Notes under the pieces: generated by a model
The model's database searches: none
The model's input: the letters and a program-made list of their open reading frames with translations, nothing else
What the model was told of the DNA's origin: nothing
From: Zygnema circumcarinatum
Lineage: Eukaryota > Streptophyta > Zygnematophyceae > Zygnematales > Zygnemataceae
Reading direction: 5' to 3'
DNA: 34,145 nt
Assembly (NCBI GenBank): GCA_037447605.1
Contig: CM074818.1
Coordinates: 1,681,972-1,716,116 of the forward strand
Program-made: the position numbers and the translations under genes
Shown: one piece after another, positions 1 through 10,153 of the stretch
Numbering within the stretch: position 1 is the first letter of the stretch
Layout of the letters: each line of letters starts with the position of its first letter

Positions 1-160
1 GGGAGGGGAGGGGAGGGGAGCGGCCGGGAGGGGAGGGCGAGGGAGGACAGGGCAAGGGAGGGGAGGGGAGGGGAGCGGGCGGGAGGGGAGGGCGGGGGAG
101 GACAGGGCAGGGGAGGGTGGGGAGGGGAGGGGAGGGGACGGGAGGGGCAGGAAAAAGATT
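1..160. repeat. G-rich GGGGA-type tandem repeat
   Basis: The window opens with near-uninterrupted GGGAGGGGA units carrying a few interruptions (CGGGC, GGACAGGGC). The stretch has many runs of three or four G and could form G-quadruplexes. It is cut by the window edge, so its true length is unknown. No coding potential is seen. Confidence 0.9.
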
Positions 161-339
161 TCCTCCCGAAATATTCAAAACAGGGGGGGTAACCAAAACG
201 GGCAGCCAAATTTTTCAAAAGGGGGGGTGCAAAAGCCAAAATGGGGGACTGCAGTAGAATTATCCAATTATTAGGGTGGAAAATATTAAGGGGGGAAAAC
301 TTTCATTAAGGGGGGGTACTGTATGGCTATTGTACTACT

Positions 340-545
340 CCAAATACTGTGCTACCGTCATGGCAAACACAGGCTATCGTGGTACGCGGTTTTTGTTGGT
401 CGGACCATTGGATCGGCAACCATTGGACAACCACTGAATGGCAATGGTTGGACGATCCAATGGCTCGCAACCATTGCAATGGTTGGCAATAACTAGGTGC
501 AACCAATGTTGAATCCAATGGTTGGCAACCATTGCAATGGTTGAT
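340..545. repeat. CAACCATTG / CAATGGTTG palindromic repeat block
   Basis: The words CAACCATTG and its complement CAATGGTTG recur many times. Two copies of the perfect 18-bp palindrome CAACCATTGCAATGGTTG lie at 468-485 and 526-543. The same vocabulary builds the 112-bp tandem repeats at 30.9-31.24 kb, so the two blocks look like one dispersed repeat family. Confidence 0.8.
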
Positions 546-549
546 CCGT

Positions 550-700
550 TCTAGGGCCACATCCGATAGGGCCACAGCCGACAGGGCCACAGCCGAAAGG
601 ACCACAGCCAATAGGGCCACATCCAATTGGCCGATAGGGCCGCAACTACTAGGGCCACAGCTGATAGGGCCACACAGCCAATAGGGCCGCTGCGTACGAA
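550..700. repeat. Short tandem repeat, AGGGCCACAGCCGAT-type unit
   Basis: About nine imperfect copies of a 15-17 bp unit of the form AGGGCCACAGCCGAT follow one another, with variants ending CCAAT, CTACT or CTGAT. The translated frames seen here are products of the repeat rather than genes. Confidence 0.8.
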
Positions 701-773
701 CCTCCTAAGCGCACCCCCTAAGGCATAATCCAATCAAACCTGGCCACGTCAGCGACTGACTATCTGGCAACCA

Positions 774-1345
774 TTGTTGAAGTATGTGCTTTTAACGTCT
801 CCAGAATCAAATTGCAGGTGCAGACGTGCCACGTGGCAAATTGCGCCGTGGCACCACCCCCTCATTGGCCCGTTCTGTCCAATTTGTTTTGTGTCCCTAT
901 GCCCAGAGTCCAAAGTTTCCGGAACCGCAAGGCCACGTGGCAACTTTTCCCACGTTTCTATCTCTCATTGGCCCATTTTCGTATGTGCCCCCACCGTCGC
1001 TAGAATCTCAACCGTGAATTCCAAGGTTAAATGTGGCCTGATACGTGGCATGTGGTGCCATGCGGCGCACCTCCATTGCTCCATACCCTCCAAATGTATG
1101 TGTTCCCACCGCGACCGTGTCCAGCTTGTCCCTACGGTCAAGTGCAGCCCTGCCACGTGACACATATTGTCACGTGGCATCCCACCATTCGCCCACTTCA
1201 CTCAAACAAAAAAAATTTGCCTGTGCCCCTTCCGTTCCCTTGTCCAGCTCGGATCCATGTAGTCCAGTGCGGCATTGAAACGTGTCCATGTCACCATGTG
1301 GCAGTTCCCCATTGGCCCGTTTCCTCCCATGCCTGTGTCCCCACC
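774..1345. other. Degenerate repeats rich in CACGTG and CATTGGCCC words
   Basis: Several loosely similar segments of roughly 100-200 bp each carry a CACGTGGC-like word and often CATTGGCCC, then TGTGTCCC or TGTTCCCACCG. Perfect CACGTG hexamers lie at 830-835, 934-939, 1154-1159 and 1171-1176; CATTGGCCC occurs near 863, 966 and 1310. These resemble bZIP/bHLH G-boxes and inverted CCAAT boxes. Whether they act as regulatory sites or are only decayed satellite is not decided by the sequence. Confidence 0.55.
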
Positions 1346-2749
1346 GCCTTCACTGTCCAGCTCGGACGAGTGCGGTGGCCGCCAGGCGCCGCGCGGCGCC
1401 GCCTGAGGGAGGCGGCCGCCGCGCTGCCATGGCCAGGGCGGGGCCATGGCGGGGGGAGGGCCATGGACAGGGACAGGGCAGGGGCCATGGCCATGTGCCG
1501 GCACAAGGCCTGGGAAGGGGGCTGAAAGGAGAGGGAGCAGGGAGGGGCAGAAGAGCTTGCAAGAGCTTGGCGGCGAGTCGGAGGGTGTTGCAAGAAGGCT
1601 TGCAGAGGTTGGATTTTGGGGACCTTTAGGGTTGTGTGGGGCTGTGAGAAGGCGGTTTGAGGCGGTTGTAAGGTAGGGGAGGGAGTGTGGAGATGTCTGC
1701 GGGAGCAATGGAGCATAATGGAGCGGCTTTTGGGGCCAGGTTCGGTGCAATATGAAGCATGGAGTTCGTATTTTAAGGTTGATGCTCGAGAGGGTCTGGG
1801 AGGGATGCTGTTTTTGACTCGTATGTGCTGACTGGCTACTACTGTAGCTGACCAGCCTGGTTAAATAAAAAGGCTGACTACAAGCCGTGGTCAGCCCTCT
1901 TTCAGGAGCTTATAGGTTTCAAGCTTTGTCAGTTGGCCGGACTGTCTTGGTGTGTTGGAAGGAAAATTTTGAATGTGAGAAGCTGTAAATGCAGAAGATA
2001 AACATTTATTTAGGATAAATACAGAAGATTTACATTCAATATGTAAGTAGACAGATTCTTTGATAAGTTAAAGGTGAAGCAATTAGGGTACATTGTTGCC
2101 TGCACCCGTCCTCGCCTCGCTTTCCAGCGCAAGTGAACCCTAATCGTGCTTAATCTTCACGTCAAGTTGGAAAACATCCGCAACATCTGGAATCAAGGAA
2201 TTGGAAGTACTGTATGCTTTATTCTATGATATGCGGAGTATAGTAGTCTGCAGGCTAAGGTATGCACGTATGTATATACAGCATGTATAGTATATATTGA
2301 TGGATTGTTTTAAACTGCGGGAAGGAATCACAGTACGCATGTTTACTCCCTACAGTGCTTTAAGCAGAAAAGAGAAGCTCATTTCTTCTTTCTCAAAGCG
2401 ATGGACAGAACGTGGTTGAAAAGTTAATCTGAATTTTGTTACTACCTTTTACTGGATTTATCAATTCCCTCAGTGTTTGCCGAAAAAAGGACGAATCCCT
2501 AACATATGACCTTTTCCGTGGTGTGCTGCTTTTTCAGGTGTTCAGCTCAAGAGTATGTCTCCACCACTTCAATCAATTTCATTACCTGCTCTTGCCGGCT
2601 TTAACCTATTTGGCGGCGGCAAGCTCTCCGGAAAATGAGCTTTCCAGACTCCTTGTTAAAAGCTTAATCTAAAAAAGGGTTGTAATTTAAACCTCCATAG
2701 ATTAGGTCTGCCTGCGGAGTACAGTAGTAGTAATAGCATTTCAGGCCCT
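1346..2749. other. Stretch without a recognisable gene
   Basis: The first 200 bases are GC-rich with repeated GGCCATGG words (about 1429-1495), followed by ordinary mixed-composition DNA up to the VAMP start. Open frames here overlap on both strands and show no family motif. The last few hundred bases before 2750 presumably hold the promoter and 5' UTR of the VAMP gene, but I cannot place a TATA box or transcription start. Confidence 0.5.
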
Positions 2750-2988
2750 ATGGCGTCCGAAACCAAACGACTCATTTACAGCTTTGTGTACCGCAAGAAG
2801 AATGTCCTGGTAGAGTGTTCCTCCTCTATGGGCAACTTCCGATCTGTGGCGCAAATGTGCTTGGAAACTTTGCCGCAAAATAACAACCGATTCAGTCTGT
2901 CTCAACAAGGATATACTCTCAACTATCTCCTAGAGGATGGTTTTGGTAAGAGCCGTCTTGCATATCTCGCCCTCTCTCCCTGTCTCTT

Positions 2989-3084
<96 letters not shown>

Positions 3085-3556
3085 GCGACCACCCTCTCTT
3101 TTGCTTCATTGTGACTTTGTTATCTTTGACTGTTTAAGTAATCCCTCTGTTTTCAAGGTAGACTCGCAAAAGACCCTCTTGAAATCGAGAATTCATAACT
3201 TGTCTTCACTCTGCAGTGTTTATGGTATTGTGTGATAAGAGCTTCCCAAAAGAAGAGGCGTTTGTGTACTTGGAAAACGTAAAGATCGTGTTCATGAAGG
3301 AGTACAAAAAGGCGAATACCAAAGAGAAGAAAGCAATTCTTCAAACAAACTTCAAGTAAGTTCCCTCTTCAAATTGCTATACCATATGCTAATTCAGTTC
3401 TGATTCTTATAGAGTGGAGTTCAGAAACAGATTTTGTTCTATACGCAGCTTCAGTGGACACAGACTCTTTCTCTGGAGAATTGTACTCGTGATTGGAATT
3501 TCCCTCATATGTCTACTCAAATAAGAGTCATCAGTGATGCCAAAATGAGACTTCGA

Positions 3557-3606
<50 letters not shown>

Positions 3607-4965
3607 TTCGCTCTTAAAGAGTGACGGGAAATGCTTGACTTCATGTGTCCGCAGGGAGGGTCTCCTCCTCTGGTTTGCAAGTCAGCTGCTGTGTCTGCTG
3701 TGAAGAAAGAATACATTTTGCTTTTGTCATCCCGGCAGAGGCTTGTGGGTTGCAGGACCACTCTCGAAAAGCTTATGGAGGATGCAGAGATAATGGGCGA
3801 GAAAGCGATCCAAGATGCTTTAGCAGACAAGGAGGAGGCGGCATCAGGACCAACGAAAGCTGTCGAAGGAAGCACCTCACAGGTTTGTTTCACATATTGC
3901 TTTTGTCAAGTGCTTCAATAATGGCTAAACCCAGTAGTCTATAGTTTCTTATCCTTATATACAACTTCTTTGGGTATCAAAATATGAAATTTTTTTATCG
4001 ACTATACGAGTCGATGAACGTGAACTGACTTCTTACATATACTTAAAAATCTGTGAAGTGGAGTTGAGATACCCCAGAGAGAGTAGCATTAGCCTTTAGG
4101 CATTTGGCACCCTCCTGGCTGCCTGACAAGCTGGCAGAAGTCACCATACGGATCTGAAGTGTTTATCGACGAATGCATATTTTTTTTCACTTCTTTGCTG
4201 ATGAATAGAACATGACGGGTGCTGTAACAGGGAATATGCTGACTCCATTGCGTCGATTCAGCCCTGCATTTGCATTCAGAAACCCTTTGAGACGTGGGCA
4301 TCAAGCTAGACCAGTGTTCAGATTCCAGGAAATTCCAGGAAAAGTTCAAAATTCTTGCATTCTTCTCGAATTCTTGTTAATGCAGTCATTCTGGAGGCGA
4401 CAAGTTTCCTACACCAAGATTATGACTCTCTTCTGACCAGGGATCCTGCATCCCCAGACTTTCTGTCTCACATACTTTCTCTCTCTCTCTCTCTCTTTCT
4501 CCCTCTCTCTCTCTCCTCCTCTCCTTTCTCTCTCTTGCTCCCACTCTCTCTCCCCTCTCTCTCTCTCCTACGATAACCACTATGGTCGATCGCCCTGGCC
4601 TGGGTATCGGCAGCCGTCAGCATGTTGCTTCCCTCCTTGCCCTTCCCTTGCACCTCTCTCTTCCAATATTTTCATTCCTCGTCTCATGCCCCTCCTCCTT
4701 CCGCGTCTCCTTTCTCTCTTTCCACTATCTTGCACTCCATGTTGCCTTTCTACAATCATTATTTCTCGTAATTTTATACCTCCTGTACTGTACTTCCTCA
4801 TCCAAGCTTTCTCCACACTCCACGTCTTCCTTCCAGGACTTCAGTTTAGCTGAGATACCTTACTGTGCTGTGCTTTGTCTGCCCCACTCTTACTGACTAA
4901 GCGCTGCCATAACAGTGCAACACTTCCTCCCTTTCTCATCTGTACCCCCTTTCCCCTTCCCCTTC

Positions 4966-5045
<80 letters not shown>

Positions 5046-5538
5046 GTCTGTCTCTCAACCGCCGATCTCCCCATCGCCATGTGACTGGATTGACCGTCGT
5101 TTGCGCGTTCTGTGTCTCACTGCTCTCGTGCCAGACGGAGAAGCAGAAGAAACAGTGGAAGGAGCTCGAGATGAAGGTGGAGAAGGTGCGTTCTCTCTCA
5201 CACTTGAAGTGTGTGTGTACGCCTCCCTCCCTCCCTCCCTCCCTCCCTCTCTCAGAAAGTACCTTCTATCACTTACCTTCGCCCTGCAGCTAAGCAGGGA
5301 GACATGCTGTCTAAATGCTGAATGTCTCGACCCTTCCTTTCCGCTTTTTCTGCTTCGTGATCGGCTTCAGGCGAAGGACTTCAAGGAGCGCAGTAAGGAG
5401 ATTCGCCAGAAGCTTTGGTGGGATCGCTGCGCCGCCCTCCTCATTTCCATCGTCTTCATCACCATCGCCATCGTCATATGGGTCTCGCTCTGTCACGGCT
5501 TCAAATGCAATATCGACTGGCACAGCTTCAAATTCTAA
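2750..5538 (+). CDS. VAMP7: VAMP7-type longin R-SNARE (vesicle-associated membrane protein)
   Basis: This gene encodes a tail-anchored vesicle SNARE that drives membrane fusion in the secretory or endolysosomal system. Exons supported by frame and splice sites are 2750-2945, 3217-3355, 3756-3882, 5135-5185 and 5371-5538. The N-terminal longin domain (residues about 5-120) opens with [15 protein letters not shown] and includes NYLLEDGF. The C-terminus shows [17 protein letters not shown], a hydrophobic membrane segment, then CHGFKC and a short lumenal tail. This matches the plant-like VAMP72 branch. The first half of the SNARE helix is not firmly placed. The best candidate lies near 4397-4441, where the frame reads [15 protein letters not shown]; its hydrophobic spacing and final Arg fit the zero layer, but no GT donor follows it. 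Without that exon the modelled protein is about 226 aa. Introns carry several long (CT)n tracts. Confidence 0.85.
2994..3082. repeat. (CT)n microsatellite in VAMP intron 1
   Basis: Almost pure CT dinucleotide for about 88 bp on the sense strand of intron 1, ending roughly 135 bp before the exon 2 acceptor. Frames reading SLSLSL through it are repeat artefacts. Confidence 0.97.
3561..3608. repeat. (CT)n microsatellite in VAMP intron 2
   Basis: About 48 bp of CT dinucleotide with one TAT interruption, on the sense strand. Confidence 0.95.
4474..4568. repeat. CT-rich tract in the VAMP intron before exon 5135
   Basis: An imperfect pyrimidine tract (CTCTCT with CCCT and CTTTCT interruptions) on the sense strand, just downstream of the candidate SNARE exon. 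Confidence 0.9.
4970..5053. repeat. (CT)n microsatellite before the SNARE/TM exons
   Basis: About 65 bp of pure CT followed by CTGTCT variants on the sense strand, roughly 80 bp before the acceptor of the exon at 5135. Confidence 0.95.
5221..5250. repeat. (CCCT)n tract in the last VAMP intron
   Basis: About seven CCCT units on the sense strand between the exons ending at 5185 and starting at 5371. Confidence 0.9.
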
Positions 5539-6765
5539 ATGGAAGGAGGGCTTCAGTCGGATAGGAGTAGAGAGAAAGATAGATAGCGAGAGAGAGAGAG
5601 AGACAGCGAGATAGGGAGAGACAGGGAGAGAGAGAGAGAGAGATCTAACTTCGGCCCAAAGAGATCCTTTTCCTTTTCCTTTTCCTTTTCTAGGACTGGT
5701 CAAGGTGAGACGCATTATACCATTGATCGCTGCCCCAACGGAACATTGTTAGCACTTTCGACAACATTATGTTGTCTGTGTACACAGTCTAGCTTTAGCC
5801 TTTTGTAGCCTACGGCTCCACCCTGAGCCCTACTTTTAATCCCCACCATTGTTACTTTATACAGCACTTTACTTAGGAAGAAGAGCCAAGTACATAGATA
5901 GGGCATATGGCCCTGCAGGCAACGCTTTAAAGGGGAAGAGGATCATCATTTTTTTAGGGTTTGTAAGCAAATGTACAGGCTCGTCAAGGAATACATCATT
6001 CTTTTTTCGCCTCCCTCCATATGCTGAGGAGGTGTACTCTCTAAGCAATCAAAGACTGTCCTTGAACCACCGTCTCTATGGATTAGGCAGCTCTCTCTCT
6101 TTTGCTCTCTCGCTCTCTCTCTCTCTAACTCTGAAGAACTTAAAGCAGCTCTTCTGCGTATTGAAAGACTGTCTTTCCCTCCGCCTCCCTCCCTCGCTCC
6201 CCCTCTTCCTCTCCAACCCCCACTCGCACTCTCTCACTCTCTCCCTCTCTCCCTCTCGCTCTCTCTCCGTCCTCAAAAGCAATGCAGACCGACCCAGCGA
6301 TCCATCCAGGCTTCCCAGAAAGAGAGGCAGCTCGGGAACCTTTAGGGACCGGGGCCTTTAGGGACTTTCAAACTTCATGTTGTAAGAATGAGGTTTAGCA
6401 AACAATGTAGCCAAAATGTGGTCAAAAATTTCGCCGTAGTCTTAAAAGCAGAAATGTGGCCAAAATTCAAAAGCGTAAAAAAGCGCGGGAACCGGCTCGA
6501 ACGCGCGGGCCGGGGAACCGCGACGTCGACAGACGTCACAGACGTCACAGCCTTCAACTGAAACCGACCTATCGGAACACCAGTGCCACTCAACCGATGA
6601 CACGTGGACCCTAAGTGCCGACAAACGCTCAAGGTGACGGCTGGGATGCGTTCCTGGCGCATGGAATTTTGGACGGTCGAGATACGCCGATTGCAATTGC
6701 CAAAACGACGGCCAGGGTTTGTCATTATCGTACAGTACAGACCGGGGCCGTACATAAATATGTTC
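5539..6765. other. 3' flank of the VAMP gene; no gene seen
   Basis: It contains a GA-rich run (5587-5642), four CCTTTT units (about 5666-5690), CT-rich patches (6088-6127, 6232-6270) and a G+C-rich stretch near 6480-6560 with repeated GACGTCACAG words. No conserved protein block is visible. Two GTACAGTAC/CCGTAC words near 6729-6760 resemble the ends of the neighbouring foldback element. Confidence 0.6.
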
Positions 6766-7838
6766 GTACAGTACGGTAACCGGGTTTTCTGTTGGAAAAT
6801 TCTATTCTCACACCTTTTTTGTCTACACACAGGCCTCTTTTCGCCGGGCAGATTTTAAAATAGCACAAAAAAAGAACACACCTTTCACACCTTCTCACCT
6901 TTTTTTTTTCACCTTTTTTTTCCCACCTTTTTGAAATCGATACACACCTTTCTCCATCGGGCAGATTTTACCCTTTCTTGTTTTTTTCAAAGAAAAAAAT
7001 ATCGGCCTGCCCGAATCCACTCGGAGCAGAAGATCCGTCCGCCACGAGATCGTTCGCGGGTGGCCGTCCTTCACACGTGCAGAAACTATACACCGTCGAT
7101 TCTAGAGCAGATCACACCACGGCAGATCACCTTTCGATCGGCAGCCGGGCTCGGTTCCAGCGAATGGCACACGCCCACGTGTCCCACCCGAGCAGGCTCG
7201 AGGACCGTACACAATTCGTACGGTCGCAGCTTCGAGGAAAGTCTAAATTCCTTACATTGCGAGCTTGAATCAATCACCATCTGCCGCGTGCTCTTTTTAG
7301 ACGTGGCAAACTGTGATTGGTACAGGCACTCAACTTTAATTATTACGTTTTTTGACTTTCCTCGAAGCTGCGGGCGTACGCCTTTTGTACGGTCCTTGGA
7401 GCCGGCTTGGGTGGGACACGTGGGACAGAGCCCGGCTGCTGATCGAACGGTGATCTGCCATGGTGCGATATGCGTGAATATCGACGGCGGAAAATTATTG
7501 CACGTGTGAAGGACGGCCACCCGCGAACGATCTCGTGGCGGACGGATCTTCCGCTGCGAACGGATTCGGGCAGGCAGATATTTTTTTCTCTGAAAATAAA
7601 TGATAAGGAGTAAAATCTGCCCGACAGAAAAAGGTCTCACGGCGCTCGGCCGCTCAGGACTGGTAGCGTGTATCGATTCCAAAAAGATGTGAAAAAAAAG
7701 GTGAAAAAAAAAAGGTGTGAAAGGTGTGTTCCTTTTTTGTCTATTTTAAAACCTGCCCAGCGAAAAGAGGTCTGTGCGTAGACAAAAAAGGTGTGAGAAT
7801 CGAATTTTCCTTTCTGTTGCTACTGTACCGTACTGTAC
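6766..7838. mobile_element. Foldback element: 1.07-kb long inverted repeat
   Basis: The left arm (6766 to about 7245) and right arm (about 7352 to 7838) are reverse complements along most of their length, separated by about 105 bp. The outermost words are GTACAGTACGGT at 6766-6777 and ACCGTACTGTAC at 7827-7838. The best block pairs 7014-7085 with about 7500-7577 and differs at only a few bases; the innermost match is CGCAGCTTCGAGGAAAGTC against its complement at 7352-7370. The left arm has an extra block of about 20 bp near 7160-7180. Poly-T and poly-A runs (CACCTTTTTT and its complement) sit in the arms. There is no transposase frame, so this looks like a non-autonomous foldback or large MITE-like element. 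A target-site duplication was not found with confidence. Confidence 0.85.
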
Positions 7839-7898
7839 TGATAAGGCCCTCGCGGACATTGAGAGGGCGCGGGCAGTCCAAAACCCTGAAGGAGCAAA

Positions 7899-8512
7899 GG
7901 CTTAAACCCTAAACCCTGAAAACCTTCAACCCTGAACCCTGAGCTCTGAACCGAAAACCCTGAACTCGAAGCTTAAACCCGAAACCCTGAATTTCTGCAT
8001 GAAACCCAAGTTCTTGGAAGACTTGACCAGCTCCGGAGCTCACTTGAAACACTGCATGGGCAAAACCCTAATTTCCGTGTCGCAGTGACGCCGGTCCTGT
8101 GCCGAGCGCGGGACCTCCATTCCTGAATACCGCTTTTCGCCTGTTTTCAATCGCAGGCTTGGACCAACGGCAACCCTAACCCTAATTTGTTGAACCTAGA
8201 GCTGCTCCTCTGCACTTGAATTCTAACTCCTGCTTGAAACCCTAAACCCCAATCCCAGACTAGGATTAGGGAACATCAACCCTAACTCTAACTCGAACCC
8301 TAATCCTAATCCTTATCCTAACACTAATCCTAACCCTAACCCTAATCCTAACCCTAACCCTAACCCTAACCCTAACCCTAACCCTAACCCTAACCCTAAC
8401 CCTAACCCTAACCCTAACCCTAACCCTAACCCTAACCCTAATACTAACCCTAACCCTAATCCTAACCCCAACGCCAACCCCAACCCAAACCCCAACCCTA
8501 ACCCTAGGCATT
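7899..8512. repeat. Telomere-like CCCTAA repeats, degenerate to perfect
   Basis: From 7899 the words AAACCCTAAACCCTGAA, AACCCTGAA and ACCCGAAACCC form a decayed block, broken by unrelated sequence at about 8000-8160. From about 8278 to 8512 CCCTAA units become dense, with a perfect core around 8349-8446. The C-rich strand is the plus strand, as in the 33.4-kb array. The block ends about 35 bp before the RED start codon, so it probably lies in that gene's promoter or 5' UTR. Confidence 0.9.
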
Positions 8513-8547
8513 CGGCATCTCCCTTCTTCCCTCATTCCTTCGCCGCC

Positions 8548-10065
8548 ATGGACGATGCCGACGAGCCCACCTCCAACCCCCTCCCCCCCCCTCCCCCCCG
8601 TGGGGGGCCGGGGCCTCGGCGCGGGGCTGAGAGGGAGAAGGCCGGAGGCGCATACTCGAACCTCTCCAACACTGACTTTCGGAAGATGGTCATGGAGACG
8701 CCACGTGGCGGCTCAGAAAGGAAGGAGAAGGATCAGCGGCCGCGCAAGTACTGCTCCTCTCCCTCCCCTCACTCATCTTCTTCCTCCTCCTGCTACTTCT
8801 ATTTCTCCTCCTCCTCCTCTTGCTCTTACTATACTGCTAATGCCGCTGCTCCTCCTCTTTCTCCTCCTACTCCTGCACTCATACTCGTACTCCTCCTGCT
8901 ACTCCTATACCTCCCCCACTGCTTGCTTCCGCTACTCCTCCCTCTCCTCCACGTGGTTTCTGCCCCTGCTTGCGGCCCAACCAGCTGTGCCAGTAAAGTA
9001 GGCTTTGACAGCTGGCGTGGGTGGGGCCTCCAGGGATAGCAAGGGCAAGCGTCTGGAGGAGGATGAAGAGGATGGCGGAGAGCGAGCTAGTGAGAGAGGG
9101 GGTGGAGGACGGGGCGGAGGTCGGAGAGGGAGAGGGGGAGGAGGAGGAGGAGGACGTGGGAAAGAGTGAGTGGCCCTTTTTCCTGTGTTCTTTTCATTTA
9201 GTGTATTATTGTGTTGAAATTTTTTCTTAGAGCAGGCGGAAAAGTTCAATTTTTTTTCTCCCTGACGGTTCTAAACGAGATGCCATCGAATCCACAAGCC
9301 CCAAGCGTGATATATGTTCATTCGTTCACATTTTTTGTTGACGTATACTCTCAGAGCATTGCAAATCGTAGTTTGGTGTATGAAACCCTAATACTCTACG
9401 CGAACAATTAGTAGTCACAAGTATTTGTTGATTTTCTCTCTCTCTCTCTCTCCCTCCCTCCCCTCAACTCTCCTCCATCTTCTCCCTCTCTCCCCTCTCC
9501 AACTAGCCGTATTTGGGGGTTAAAGCAGTGCTGAGGCAGAGAAAGACAAAGCAGACGTGGAGGAGAATCCGAGTTACAGAGACCGCGCTGAAGAAAGGAG
9601 GAAGGATCAAAACCCGGACTATGTGAACACAGCAACGGAACTGGGAGCATTGAACGCCGTAGGGCCACCCGGAACTATAGATCTATTGTGAGTATGGTTC
9701 AGCAATTGCATATTTGGGCCTCCTTGTTAAGGATCTCTTCGTTGACCTTCCAGAGGTCGACTTATGGTGTGAGAAGTTTGCGAGAGGAGGGAGAGAGGGA
9801 GCGAGGGGAAGTGGGAGGGGGAAAGAAAGGGGAGACGAGGCTTATAGGGTTATTGAAATTTTAAATTTTGGGGTGTTTGAAGGGACTCATGATGATATTC
9901 TGACATTGAAGGGAGAGGGCTTCTACAGAACAGGGGAAGCTCACCGAATCTCTATCGAAAACTCAAAGTTTTTGGGAGGTAAGTGATGGTCTTGCTCCTC
10001 TCGTAGTTGAACGATGGACGCCCTTAGGGTTTTGAGTCAGCTGGTCAAGGCGACGAGGGAGACAC

Positions 10066-10153
<88 letters not shown>

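Noticed and set aside
3421-3515. A peptide near the VAMP gene ending in a hydrophobic helix ([18 protein letters not shown]) considered as the SNARE membrane anchor
   Set aside because: The true C-terminus with the IRQKLWW and HGFKC blocks lies at 5371-5538, and exon 3 at 3756 joins exon 2 in frame without it. It might be an alternative exon, but nothing supports that.
6931-7682. Overlapping open frames of 192 and 198 codons on opposite strands sharing a near-identical peptide block
   Set aside because: The shared peptide arises because both frames read the two arms of the inverted repeat. No family motif is present, so they are by-products of the foldback element.
8266-8535. RVRVRV and GLGLGL frames, and the similar NPNPNP frame at 33.4 kb
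   Set aside because: These are translations of CCCTAA arrays.
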